Positions 1-12,053 of a stretch of 64,000 bases of DNA are shown here, in pieces. The notes under the pieces are model-generated. The model saw nothing but the letters and a program-made list of their open reading frames with translations, did not search any database and was not told where the DNA came from. This DNA is from Anseranas semipalmata (taxonomy: Eukaryota > Chordata > Aves > Anseriformes > Anseranatidae): contig VXAA01004087.1 in assembly GCA_013399115.1 (NCBI GenBank), forward strand, positions 30,166 through 94,165, in the 5' to 3' direction. A program made the position numbers and the translations under genes. Position 1 is the first letter of the stretch. Every line of letters starts with the position of its first letter.

Positions 1-33
1 AGGAAAGGAAAGGAAAGGAAAGGAAAGGAAAAA
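1..33. repeat. (GGAAA)n microsatellite, cut by window edge
   Basis: Purine-only GGAAA pentanucleotide repeat running into the left edge, so its full length is unknown. It ends at the first T (position 34). Similar GGAAA/GGGAA tracts recur at 7374-7445 and inside 46745-46996. Confidence 0.95.
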
Positions 34-1247
34 TCCTGGAGAGTTTAGTCAGAGAAGATTTTGCATATGATTTATAGGAGGTGGAGAACTCAAAACAAGT
101 TGCACTGAACTGGATTCTTCAATCTGTCAATGCCACCACCAGTGACTGTAGTAGTCTCTCTGTTCTAAGTGCAGTGGAGTATGATATTTTATTTCATACA
201 TCATTTCATATTCTGAAATGTATAATCGTACATCATACATCCAGCAAATTGCCCTGCACAGCACTGAACATGTGGTCTGATCTCAGATTGTAAGATTGCC
301 CATCAAGGTAAGTAAAAATAACAGTTTGTGAAAAACTGGGTAGTCTCAATTCATTGTGCTGCTTGTAACAGGGAAAAAAAGACTTACAATATACTACCCT
401 TTTGTTCTGGTCTCTGAACACTTCTATGCTCAGTGGTCCCCAAAGTTCAGTGAAGCAGTGGTGCTTGTGCTGATTTCATTTGATTTCTTCTGCAAGATTA
501 CCTTAGCACATCTGGTAAAAATTAGGTAAACAGATTAGTTATGGTTCTGATTTCAGTTAATTTCTTGAAGCCTCTGCCCTCTCTTGTCTGTTGCAGCGGA
601 AAGACATACATTTCTGATAGGCATAGAGGTTCTCATTACTGGTCCCATTTAGGGATTGCACAGCCAGTGTCAAGTCTGATTAGATTTCAAGAACTCCAGG
701 TCCATAATTTGTGACAATGGCAATGCGTGCTGATGATGCTCCTCAGCTGAGAGCTCTGCTTGTCCAATAAGGAGAGGCTCTCTAATCCGCAGAAATATGT
801 CACAGACTTGCAGTTTTAATGAAACTGTAATCAGCCTAGCTACATTTCATCTGTATTATGCTACGTAAAATTATTTGGTGGTCTATAAAGCAGGCAAAGG
901 ACGTCATAAAATGTTCAGGCATGAACATTTCCCTGCTTTTTAATTCTTTATTTCTTTTTTCCCCTTACTATGACACCCGCAGAAGGGTTGCTTTAGGAGA
1001 GGTGATAAAAACACAGGCATGTTCTTTTCATGGACACCTTGCAGCTGGCAGGCTGTGTTAGATAGGAATGGACATGTGTCACTATCACCACATCTAATGG
1101 ATGGCAGAAACAGTGAAGCAGGGAATATCTGTGGCCAGGACTGACACCTGCATAATGCTGAAAAGAGACGTTTCACGCTTCCCAGCCTGTGCTACAGGCT
1201 ACCTCACTTAAGGACAGGACACCACTGCTGCTTGGCAATTGAGTAAA
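34..1247. other. Non-coding AT-rich DNA, nothing recognised
   Basis: No reading frame longer than about 80 codons and no repeat family that I recognise. The short frames on both strands have no protein-like composition and no convincing splice context. I regard it as intergenic or intronic. Confidence 0.6.
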
Positions 1248-1841
1248 ATCATAGAATCATTGAATCATAGAATAGTTTAGATTGGAAAAGACCTCCAAGA
1301 TCATCCAGTCCAACCTTTAACCTAGCACTGCCAAGTCCACCATTAAACCATACCGCTAAGCTCTACATCTACATATTTTTAGAAGATCTCCAGGTATGGT
1401 GACTCAACCACTTCCCTGGGCAGCCTGTTCCAATGCCTCACAACCCTTTCAGTAAAGAAATTTTTCCTAACATCTAACCTGAACCTCCCCTGGTGCAACT
1501 TTAGCCCATTCCATCTTGTCTTATCACTTGGTGCTTGGGAGAAGACACCAAACCCCACCTCGCTACAGCCTCCTTTAAGGTACCTGTAGAGAGCGATAAG
1601 GTCACCCCTGAGCCTCCTCTTCTCCAGGCTAAACAACCCCAGCTCCCTCAGCCACTCCTCATAAGACTTGTTCTCCAGACTCCTCACCAGCTTCATTGCC
1701 CTTCTCTGGACACGCTCCAGCACCTCGATGTCCTTCCTGGAGTGAGGGGCCCAAAACTGAACACAGGACTCGAGGTGCGGCCTCACCAGAGCCGAGTACA
1801 GGGGGACAATCACTTCCCTAGTCCCGCTGGCCACACTATTT
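1248..1841 (-). mobile_element. CR1 LINE fragment, 5'-truncated, minus strand
   Basis: Read on the minus strand, this is the 3' end of a CR1 non-LTR retrotransposon. The element's 3' end lies at 1248, where ATCATAGAATCAT-type repeats are the complement of the ATTCTRTG octamer that terminates CR1. The minus-strand frame gives peptides typical of the ORF2 C-terminus, such as [38 protein letters not shown] and [20 protein letters not shown]. This lies downstream of the catalytic YxDD part of reverse transcriptase, so no active-site residues are present. A stop codon interrupts the frame after ...YLEIF; the same frame continues as KYVDVELSGMV and then stops again, so one nonsense change is visible. 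Similarity is lost beyond 1841, where the copy was truncated at insertion. It is a dead copy. Its 3' region differs from the copies at 9.8 and 20.8 kb, suggesting a different CR1 subfamily. Confidence 0.96.
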
Positions 1842-2137
1842 GAATAAATGCTAAATGAATAGCAACAGTAGGACAACAAACTTTCAACATCTCATCTGCC
1901 AGGAAGTCAGGTGGTTTTGAACAAAGGTACAACACTGAAGATCAGTGAAAGCATTACATCGAGCAAGGTAACGTCCTTTGTTGGAGACATTAAAGTTGGA
2001 GCATTCAGGATTGCTGCTTGAGACTAGTACGTCAGAATACTGTGGGGTGCACTTTTTGCCCCTAAAAACTTCTAGGTTTCACTTAAATCCACCATCCTCA
2101 TTTCTTGAGACTTCAGCTGACTGGAGTCAGATTCACT

Positions 2138-2177
2138 TTCTGTTTATGACATTCATCTTCTGTTTATGACATTCATC
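2138..2177. repeat. 20-bp tandem duplication, two perfect copies
   Basis: The unit TTCTGTTTATGACATTCATC occurs at 2138-2157 and again immediately at 2158-2177 with no mismatch. Identity of both copies suggests recent duplication or slippage. Confidence 0.95.
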
Positions 2178-2495
2178 TGCTATATTACTTCAGTTTCCCT
2201 AGATTTAGGGTACAGTTCTCGAGGATGTGTATACCAAACATGAAGATGTATTAGATCTCTCAATTACTTTCCTGAATCTCTGTTTTCACTCAATCAAGAA
2301 CGCTTTGTTTACAATTTCAGCCATGAACTGTCTGTTACCAGAGCAGCATTGTCCTGCCTGAGTTTGCACAGAGCCTGAAATTAGAGCTGAGTGCTGCTCA
2401 CCTCATGCTGCTCACCCTCGTGGTGTTGAATGCACCCTGAGAGCGACAAGCATATACCCAGAGCAGACGAAAATTCATCATCTTCATTTAAACTT

Positions 2496-2536
2496 AAAAA
2501 TAAATAAATAAATAAATAAATAATAAAAAAGAAAAG
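2496..2536. repeat. (AAAT)n microsatellite
   Basis: A run of TAAA units from about 2500 to 2523, continuing as A-rich sequence to 2536. Confidence 0.95.
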
Positions 2537-3980
2537 GCTGAGTTTGGAATGCTAAATATTAAGGCTAAGGACAGTGCAGCTGACATGTTTTGAATCTGGG
2601 GCTTCACTTCCAAAGTGTTGACAATCAAGAGCTCAAATTAAGATAATCAAGAGCTATCAGGAAAGGGCCAAATTTCCTCCTGGAAGAAATCATAGCACCT
2701 TCTAGGCCTTCGGTGTTGCCTGGCTGTCACAGCAGAGAATTAGGCAGATGGTCCTCGCAGAGTGGGAATCAAGAAAACAGCAAAGGTAAGACTTCTGAGA
2801 CCCTGTATAAAACTCCTTGTTCTTCGGAGTTTACCTGCAAAAAGCACTACAATGACAAGTATAACTATTTATCACCCTGTGTATACAAAGCAAACAGGGC
2901 ACCCTTTGGGTGCTGAATTTTCACCCTTAATTTCCCATTTGAACCCTCAGATACTTGTGTTATACTTTATATAGTGATAGTACAAATCTATAAATGTATA
3001 TGCATGACTAGACCAGTGCTGACAAACAAAATGCAAATAGATGTTTCAAGTCTGCTGCTGCATTTTCCTTTTTTTGTTTCAGAATAATAAGTTACACTCC
3101 AGAGCATCATATAAATGCATATTGGAAAAGCACTAAAGAATTGCACTTTAAGATAATTCTAATCATTACTAGTTCCTGGTTCCCTTAGATGGGTAATATT
3201 TTCTCTGATTTCAAAAAATATTCTGATTCAGAAGGGAAGCTGTTAACACTCTCAGTGTTCAGACAGAAATGAATACAGCCATTAATTAATTACTTCTTTA
3301 TGAAGAACAAAGATTTTATACCTTCTGTGTTACAACTGACTTTAGTTCTCTTAAAATTTACCATATCATTTAATCAGATATTGGCTGGAAGGCATCCCGC
3401 CTACAGCTATCAGAAGCATTTTGAAACTGAACTACTTTGCAGCTGCAAACTGGACAGTGAATAAACTTCTGCTGAAGGAATGATCTCCATTACAAGAACT
3501 TTTCTGGACTTTTTGCATCTCTCTGATCATTTCTGTTCTTGTGCCAAAGCTGATCATGATATTGCCATCTGAAGGTCATATGTCTGTGTCTGAGTTAAAT
3601 AAACAGCACATTTTCTGCCTTAACATAAACATCTCATCCCCACCAAGATGAATGTTGTAGTGTCTGTGCTGCGTGTGCAGCTGATTCGCCTGCAGTTGCA
3701 GGGCAGGAAATGAGAGCAAGGAGAGTGAAAGTAACATAATCATTTATTCACCTCCCAAAAAGTTTTTTTGTCTCAAAATAAGTAGTGACATTTGACCTTT
3801 CTCTGAGACAACATGGAAATTAAGACACATGACAATCTTTCTTATGCCTTCCCCTTGAGGCAACTACAACCATTCCTCACAACATGCTTTGACTCTCTTT
3901 TCCCTAGATAAAAAGCCAGCCATAAAAATAATAAAACTTTAATGCCAGCCCATGGAGTAAAAGTCTAGTAAATTAGGGTC

Positions 3981-4031
3981 TTTTTATGTTATGTTATTTT
4001 ATGTTATTTTATTTTATTTTATTTTATTTTT
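3981..4031. repeat. (TTTTA)n / TTATGT-type microsatellite
   Basis: Imperfect at first (TTATGTTATG...) then regular TTTTA pentamers to 4031. A frame reads through it as a Phe/Leu/Tyr-rich peptide, which I attribute to the repeat. Confidence 0.9.
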
Positions 4032-7000
4032 CCTTCTTCTTGTGTCAGGAGAGAGTTTATAAGCCTCTTACAGGAGGGAGCATGGAAATCTCTGGGTTAA
4101 ATGGCTTGTCCACTCTGAGCCTGTGCAAAGGCATGGGGAAGGAGCAGCCCCTCTGGCTGCAGTGCTCATCACTCAGCTCTATGTGCATGGAGGGCTTGCT
4201 TTATCACACTGTGAGTGGCTCTGACAAGCAGCAATGGATCCAGCTCACATGATAAGGATGGGCTCTGCCTACAGAACTGTTTTGGGTGTATAATACTAGG
4301 CCCACATATAGTGCCTTAGATGGCATGTACAGGACACAGTCTATATCTGACTGTATAGTGACATTTGTTCCTCCTGGACCCCTTCCAGCTGAAATTTACA
4401 TCAGATGTCAAAAAAAGAGGGAGAGTTGTTGCCATTTGCAGGCAACTGCTCAGCTGTATCACAGGCTATATCTTGTTGAAAAGCAGCGAAAATCACAGTG
4501 TTAGACTTTACCAATTCAGTCTGTTGACAGCTGAGGAAAGGGCCCTTCCATCTTACAAAGAGGATGCTAATTAAAGCAAAGCAGTCGGAGAGCGAAGGGA
4601 GGATGTATTTGGAGTGCCACTGTACTGCAGATGTTATGATTTGAAAAATACAAACTGTCTAGGAACAAAAAAACACACCCTAGAAAACTGAACTCTTAGT
4701 AATGAAAAATAAATAAATAAAAATCTGCTTTGGTGGATAAGACCTGGAGAATCATTTCAAAGATAAAATAGATAAGATTACACCATAATCCTGCCAGCCG
4801 TGCTCCCTATTCTCCATACTGGTTCAGCCTGTTGGATGGCGTCCTGTGTCTCCAACCTTGCAGTTCTCAGAGTAGTGTTGTGCGGGAGTCTGAAATCTGA
4901 TATGCTGACCACAGCCTCACAAATGTACAGTGTTGCTTTGTTTGTGTTTGTTGCCTTGCTTGCTTCACAAGCCCTTGATATAAATCCTGTAATTCCACAA
5001 TCACGGAGAAGATAATGCTAGTGCAAAAGACAGATTACTGTCAGTATGAGCTGAAGCTGCTGTAGATCAAGCCCTGCATTTACTGGGTATAGGTACTAAC
5101 AAATCACAGTGTATTGGTGTTCTGTTGCCCAGCATATACCATGAGGAGAGCTCTGTGGCATCTGTAATTCCAATTCAGGTCCACCAGAGAAGAGTTTGAC
5201 CAATTGTGTACAGATTCATTCAAAGAATGGCATTCCCTAAAACTGTCTGTGGAAACTATTTTAATCACCCTATCAAGTTAACACTACTGGCAATTCATTT
5301 AAAGAAAGGAAATACCATGTACAAAATATATTGGGTGAAGTTTTCTAGCTTTTGTTTTTCAGGAAGTAAATTCTGGCCTTTAAAGCTTGTGACTCCACCA
5401 AGATGGAATGATTCTCCTTCATGACAGCATACATGTGTTCTTAAAATCATCACAAATGCCTGGCTTTTATATTTACAATTTCCTGAGAACTTGTTGTTCA
5501 GTAGTGGAATCTCTGCAGATAACCTTAAAGTGAATACAACTCAATGTTACTTTGGGGCTTATCAGATAGTTGTTTAAGGAACTTTCTGCTTCTCATCAGG
5601 CACAATTTGCACTCATGGGATGGAGTGCGCTTCACAACAGGGCTTTGGAATTTTTAAAAGAAAGATAAAACAAGCAAACTACAGCAATAACAAATCCCTG
5701 CATTTCTTCTTTAATGAAATATTGACCATAAATCTAAAACTGTGATATTCCACTGTCTCCATAGCAGAGAGCTAAACTTATGGAATATTTTTATTTTTGG
5801 TATAAAGGTTCTGACCCCTTGAGATGCTGGGGTTTTCAAGGAATGTGAAGCTTTACCATACTCTGTAGAAGCTGAGAGTAGTTGATGGCTTTCAGAAAGT
5901 ACTTTGTAGTTTGAAATATTGAGCCAAAAGAAAGAAGCTGTATTGAAGAGCTGAGGACAATTTGTTACATTGGGTTTCTTATGTGCTGAGTTTCATGTGA
6001 AGGTTTGAGTTAACTTTGGTTTGGTTAACTTTGTTAGCTAACTCATTTTGTAATTTCAGCATACTTCTGCAGAATATAGTGATGATATCACAAACATATC
6101 TTTGTATTAATTATCTGGTAACCTACAGCATGCCTACTAGCTTTCTTATTTGGATTGGCATCCCCTCCAGCCCACTATTAAAAACTTCAAATAGAGTAAG
6201 AAATAGGGTGATATTTTGGCTTCTTTTGCAGAGGGATGGTTTCCAACTGTGGATATTGAATCCTGCAATCCTACAGTCTTCTTGGAGAACTCTTACCAAG
6301 ATGGGAACTCAGGTTCAGATGCTTCTTGAAAGATATGACAGCTGCCATAAAACAAGTCAGCATGATCTATCATGACAGTGAGGTAAGATAATAACTGACT
6401 CTCACTGAGGGGCATATCAGTTCTTCATATATGACCACACTGATCAATCCATATGGTTTAAATAGGAAAATTTTTAAAGTAAGGTATCTTTTAACATAAA
6501 TATCCAGACTTTTTTCTGGAATGAATAGCAAGTCTATTATTAAACATTTCACTCCTGTACAGGATGTCACACATGTTCCAACATTTTTTAGGCCATTTTA
6601 CATTCCTCTTGCCTACACAAATGAAAGAGTAGGGCTTTTCCCCCATTATAACCAGTGATCAAAAAAGTCCTTTGGCGGCATGTATTTCTCTCAACGCCCC
6701 CACTCCCTCATCCCCCTACATCCCCAGTTGCAATAGGAATTAAATGCCAGAATAGATGGCAGAATATGAAACAGGAAAAGCTATGGAAAGGCAGAGAAGG
6801 TTTTGCTATGCTATTGCAAACCACTGGAGAGCAAGCTAACCCCCCCTTTCCACCTATTCATCTACCTGGAGAATGCATATCTTGCCAAGCCAACTGCATA
6901 AAGCTAATCAGTTCTGAAACTAGGCAGTAAAATATTTGAAGCTTCAAATATATTCATGAGATTATGATCAGGGAGGGCATCTATTCTGCAGAGCCCCTTT

Positions 7001-7095
7001 CTCCTATCTGTTTATGCTCCATTAACATCCTATGCTCTTCCCATCCAAAACCCTTTCATTTTCTTGAAAATGTCCAGCCTGGGACAAATCCATTC
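4032..7095. other. Non-coding DNA, no gene recognised
   Basis: Several frames of 60-119 codons are present on the plus strand (4286-4504, 4800-5015, 6016-6375), but none has a recognisable domain, a consistent splice context or a continuing neighbour. There is a short AAAT stretch at 4705-4724. No repeat family was identified. Confidence 0.55.
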
Positions 7096-7125
7096 AAAAA
7101 AAAAAGAAAGAAAGAAAGAAAGAAA
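7096..7125. repeat. A-run followed by (AAAG)n
   Basis: An A-run passing into AAAG tetramers. The short purine-only tract ends at 7125. Confidence 0.95.
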
Positions 7126-7373
7126 TCTTAATTGCGAATTTCATCATTTTTATGGCTAGATTGGTGCTTGTTGATGGAAATACTGAAATTTCACTCTAGA
7201 GTAAAGGCTTGAATTTTGGCAAGTGAAACATTTTTGTCTGCTAGAACTGACAAGGCTGAACTTGGCAGTCTTGCAGAGCTCGAACTTAACACGTGAGCAT
7301 ATTCTGGCATGTGTAGAGGTGAGAGACTGAATGCTTGCAGGATAAATTTCCTGTTTGAACTGTGAGAAGATGN

Positions 7374-7445
7374 GGAAGAGAAGAGAAGGGAAGGGAAGGG
7401 AAGGGAAGGGAAGGGAAGGGAAGGGAAGGGAAGGGAAGAGAAAGA
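7374..7445. repeat. (GGGAA)n purine-only microsatellite beside an N
   Basis: About a dozen GGGAA units form a 72-nt purine-only tract. The single ambiguous base N at 7373 abuts it, so its true length in the genome may differ from what is shown. Confidence 0.95.
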
Positions 7446-9746
7446 TTAATTTATGTTCATACTGCCTAGCAGTTGCCCCAGGACCTATGCAGTGCTACTT
7501 TGGCCTTGGGACAGTGTGGACAATCAAAGGACTAAGATCCTGAAATGAAACAGAGAGCATCAAAATGACATTGCAGACACTGCAAGTATTGGCCAAACGT
7601 GCCTTCTTTCTTCTGCTGCTGAACCTGCTTCTGCTGGTTGATCACCAATTAATGTGACTGAGAAAGTTAAGGCATAATCTGGGTTTGAGGGCTACCAGAA
7701 TTGTTGGGGAAGGCTGCATGTCTGAGGCAGATGAGAAGGAAGGTGACCGAGTGGCTATTTTGTTACAGAAGCCACCCAGCACACTGGGTTTTGGCTGCTT
7801 GTGTAGATGTTTCTGCTACCTGTCCACTCTCCTTCTCTCTTACATAAAATTAAGAGTATACTGTAGCTAACACCTTCTGCGTATTAACAGGTAAAATCTG
7901 CCAAGGAGCACACATTCCTACCATGTCGGAGGGTTGTGTTGTAAGTTTGTGGTCAGAAGCACAGAGATAGAAACAAACATCTATACCAGAGTGAAGTTAA
8001 TTAAAAATGCATGTGATGTTTCCAAATGTCCTGCTTCCCTTGTTCTTGTTTGTCACATCTCACAATATCCAAATACAACTTTGTTTTTTCACCTTTTCCA
8101 CAGAATCTTGTTTATTAAAGGACAAAGTGAAATGTTTTTAAGAACAGGAGGACTTAAGAAATCTCCTGCTGGAGATATCACAATATTCTGTCTCTGGCAG
8201 TGGCAAAAGGAGCTGCTGTCGAGGACAGCAGGGGAACCTGCTCTCTTCCTGCTGTCTGCTGCGTTACACTCCCTTGGCATCCACGTCTGCTGTATCAAGG
8301 ATCAATTGTCCCTGCCTCACCTTTTTAATATCTATGCTTGAAGGCAGCTTTTTGAGCCTGCTGGTCATGCCTGCCCCCCTCAGCCTTCTGTGGCAGGCTT
8401 CACCCTCCTGAGGTTCACTGCCCATAGTGGAAAGTACTCTTCTCTCAGCTTGCTTGTGTTGTGGGAGCTCCTACCACATTTTGTATTGTGGGGCTTGTCT
8501 ACCACCGTTTACCATCTCTGCAGTTTTGAAACATTTGTCATAGCCTTCCTCAGCTGTCTCTTCTACAAACCTGAAAAGTCCCAGTTTAGTTTTGGAGAAA
8601 AAAATAAAAATAAAAATATTAATAATAAAATAAAAACAACAGAAATAAAACCCCAAACCCTACCCAAGCTACCAAACAAAAACCAGAAACAGGAGTTTTT
8701 TATGCCTAAGTGGCATTTATCTCACAATGGTTTTACACAAGGGCAATTTCCTTGATTTCATATAACAACTGCTAGTTTTCTGTTGCCTAAAAAAGAGAAT
8801 ATTCAGAGCTATTATTTTCACTAAGATAATTAACTAAATAGTCATATCGGTAATTCAGCAGCAGTTTTAATATCTTCCACAAATATACAGTATCTCTTGG
8901 AGCATTCTCTTCATTTCATCCTAAAAAGTTAATAGTGCCAAGTTACATTAGAAAAAATATGGTACAATTATTGACAAAGATTTCATAAGAGAGAATGATA
9001 ATAATACTACCTGGGGGAAATTTCTGTTTCTCTAAGCACAGAGACATAAGACAATAAAATCAATGTGATATGCATTGGAACAAAGTAGAAGTCTTTACAA
9101 AAGAGTCTGATCTTCATCAGAGTTTTCTTCCCTTTGCTTAAGATGGAAGTATGCTTTGGGGAAAAGCTGGATAAAATACAGGCTGTGGCCAAAATGTGCG
9201 TGAATAAAGACTTCTAATCAGTTACAGATTTTCTTCTTCATTCCCTGGAGCTGAGTGGGGGATTATAGATTGAGCGTGTTGTATCTCCATAGTTTCACAA
9301 AGAAGAATCTTTCCCCTTAGTCCCGGTGTAGCTTTCCAACACAGATATATATGAGTTATGTATGGGAATGGTGGAAGTACCTTTACCTTTGCAGCTCTTA
9401 ACAAATGTTAGGGGGAGAATTACTGCTTGGACTTATTCAGTATTTAATGTCTGCACAATTAGGTAATCCGCAGAAAAGCTTGTGAAGGAGGGAGTTATGT
9501 GTTGCAATACTCACTGTACAGATGGAGAAACTCAGGACATAGGTAATCAAGGAAATTACTGCAGAGCAAACTTGGCTGTGAACTACACCATGCCCTACTA
9601 CATGATAACTTCTGGACATCAGGCAATTTTTTTTTAAGATACTTAGCTGTACAATTGATTAGGAACTTCAGTCCCATTTCAGCAAATGGCTTTTCTTGCT
9701 TTACAGACTATTTCTAATTTCTGAGTTCAGTAAGACCTAGGCATTC
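7446..9746. other. Non-coding DNA, no gene recognised
   Basis: Plus-strand frames at 7934-8341 (135 codons) and 8390-8755 (121 codons) are the longest, but they lack recognisable domains, and the second ends in an A-rich low-complexity stretch at 8598-8636. I see no splice-site pair that would join them. Confidence 0.5.
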
Positions 9747-9761
9747 TTTTTTTTTTTTTTT
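9747..9761. repeat. T-run upstream of a CR1 copy
   Basis: Fifteen T residues lie about 15-28 bases before the point where CR1 similarity begins. It could be an older feature of the insertion site. Confidence 0.8.
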
Positions 9762-9774
9762 AATTTAACACATC

Positions 9775-10508
9775 TTGGTTGCGCATCATGAGACGCTGGA
9801 GAGCAGCCCCGCAGAAAGGGATCTGGGGGTTGTGGTTGACAGCAAGTTGAATATGAGCCAGCAGTGTGCCCTGGCAGCCAGGAGGGCCAACCGTATCCTG
9901 GGGTGCATCAAGCACGGCATTGCTAGTCGGTCGAGGGAAGGGATTGTCCCGCTCTACTCTGCACTGGTGCAGCCTCACCTTGAGTACTGTGTGCAGTTCT
10001 GGGCACCACAGTACAAAAAGGATGTAAAACTGCTGGAGAGTGTCCAGAGGAGGGCGACGAAGATGGTGAAGGGCCTAGAGGGGAAGACGTATGAGGAGCG
10101 GCTGAGGTCACTTGGCCTGGTCAGCCTGGAGAAGAGGAGGCTGAGGGGAGACCTCATTGCAGTCTACAACTTCCTTGCGAGGGGGAGTGGAGGGCCAGGT
10201 GCCGACCTATTCTCCTTAATCACCAGTGATAGAACCCGCGGCAATGGTGTCAAGCTGAGGCAGGGGAGGTTTAGGTTGGACATTAGGAAGAGGTTCTTCA
10301 CTGAGAGAGTGGTTGCACACTGGAACAGGCTCCCCAGTGAAGTAGTCACTGCACCAAGCCTGTCTGAATTTAAGAGGCGTTTGGACTGTGCACTTAGTCA
10401 CATGGTCTAAAATTTTGGGTAGACCTGTGCAGTGCCAGGAGTTGGACTCGATGATCCTTATGGGTCCCTTCCAACTCGGGATATTCTGTGATTCTGTGAT
10501 TCTGTGAT
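9775..10508 (+). mobile_element. CR1 LINE, 5'-truncated, well-preserved ORF2 end
   Basis: Plus-strand CR1 copy. The frame 9775-10410 (211 codons) is open and carries the ORF2 C-terminal block: [92 protein letters not shown] and [10 protein letters not shown], ending ...CALSHMV before TAA. The stop is followed by about 98 nt of 3' UTR and three ATTCTGTG octamers (10483-10506), the diagnostic CR1 terminus. Endonuclease and reverse-transcriptase catalytic regions are missing, so it cannot move by itself. The first dozen codons (MVAHHETLE...) may include flanking or diverged sequence; clear similarity begins near 9789. Lack of frameshifts or internal stops suggests a younger copy than those at 1.2 and 20.8 kb. 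Confidence 0.97.
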
Positions 10509-10869
10509 CATTGTACATATCATTGCTTTCTATTCTTGATATTTAGTGATAAAATTCCTTCCTGTCTAGTGTATAGCTTGTCAAAGGACTGAGAAATTTG
10601 TGGCAGAAGAAGAAGTAGAATACAGAATTTAGTGTCTAGTTCATCCTTTATGTAGTCACCTACTGTATGCATTGCACTATGTTCAGTTGCATTAAATTTA
10701 AATTTGCAATTTAAAATGCAATAGGTGAAGGAAACTGTGATGAATGTTTGTGACACATGACAGGCTCTTTTCACTTACTCTTTTGCAAAATAGTGAGGCA
10801 GTCATGTTTCTCATTTCATTCTTTGTGTTAGCCATTCAATGACCAGACCACTAAATAAGAAGTTGGGAA

Positions 10870-10890
10870 CATAGTTCATAGTTCATAGTT
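10870..10890. repeat. 7-bp tandem repeat (CATAGTT)x3
   Basis: Three perfect head-to-tail copies of CATAGTT. Confidence 0.95.
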
Positions 10891-11820
10891 TCAACATTGA
10901 CTGACTTTTCCATAAAGCAAGCATATTCCTGCTCATTTTTTCTCTATTTTGTACATATATAAGACATTTTTCTTAAACTACTGTTCAGTCAAGGGAGTAT
11001 CATTTTTCATTTTTCAGAGATGTACTCTTTTAAACACCTTTAAAAATGGCCCTTTTAAGTGGGCTCCTCTCCATTGGCCCATTTGGAACCATTTGATGCA
11101 ACAGAGAATTTGCTGCTATAGATTAATATGTGTGGATTTTTTTTTCCACCCCTGCACCCGCCCACCCCGCTACTCCCAACAGCTACTCAAGACAGTAGCT
11201 AAATAATTATTAACTATTCATGAGTCACTTGTATGACCTAGTTCTAATCTTTAAGTTTTATATCAGTCACAGCTTCAAGACAGATAAACGGGGGGCTGTA
11301 GTGAGCAGTCCATATCCAACCACTGGTAATTACAATGCTGCTTGTAATTGATTTCATGTTTTTACTTCAAACCCTGCCCGCCATCACATCTAATTGAAAG
11401 AGGCATATGTTAGGCCACGCGTTTCAAAGATGGACGTTAAATGCAGGAGAGCTCAGACCCAAGCAAAAGTGATTAATTAACAGTTCAAAGGGAAAGGGAA
11501 ACAGGGGAGAAAAGGTGCTCACTGGAAAAAATCAAGAGCCAGACACTAACACAGTCTGAAGTTCTTACAGTAATAACTCAACAGCATTGTCATTGTGAAA
11601 TGATTTTTATCTGATGAGTTTATTCGCTTTCCAACTTGGAATCATGTTGGGAATTATCAATCTTCAGTTCACTCATTTTCCCTTTGAAAGCTACCATTCT
11701 TTCTGTACAGGGATGGATTAGAAACAAATACGAGGAAGAGCTGAACTTCTGACCTTTCGATGGTTGTATGCCAGTCAGGCTTTTCTGCTTCTACTTTCTC
11801 CCTCAGATTACTTGGCAATC

Positions 11821-11844
11821 TTTTTTTTTTATTTATTTATTTAA
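11821..11844. repeat. T-run followed by (ATTT)n
   Basis: Ten T residues followed by ATTT tetramers. Confidence 0.95.
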
Positions 11845-12018
11845 CCAGTCTTTCAACAGATGAGCTCGCAGAAAAAAAATGTTACCATAATGGCATTTTA
11901 AAAATACCACTGCAATTGCTGATATGACAGTACTTCTTTTCCTTCTCCTTCACAGATGGGAAGAGACTTGCCGCTTCTTTTCACCTAAAAGTTTCCTACC
12001 ACATGATGCTGACACACA

Positions 12019-12051
<33 letters not shown>

Positions 12052-12053
12052 TT
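12019..12053. repeat. (TC)n dinucleotide repeat plus T-run
   Basis: About 12 TC units (12019-12043) followed by T residues to 12053. Pyrimidine-only. Confidence 0.97.

Larger units (their letters stand above)
1842..3980. other. Non-coding AT-rich DNA with small tandem repeats
   Basis: No gene is supported. It contains a perfect two-copy 20-bp duplication at 2138-2177, an AAAT microsatellite at 2500-2536, and an 11-bp direct repeat AATCAAGAGCT near 2625-2657. No transposon or RNA gene was recognised. Confidence 0.55.

Noticed and set aside
1535..1843. Plus-strand 102-codon frame
   Set aside because: Antisense shadow of the minus-strand CR1 coding region.
7934..8755. Two consecutive plus-strand frames of 135 and 121 codons
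   Set aside because: No shared family, no splice pair joining them, and the second ends in A-rich low complexity.
9760..10518. Several minus-strand frames
   Set aside because: Antisense shadows of the plus-strand CR1 copy.
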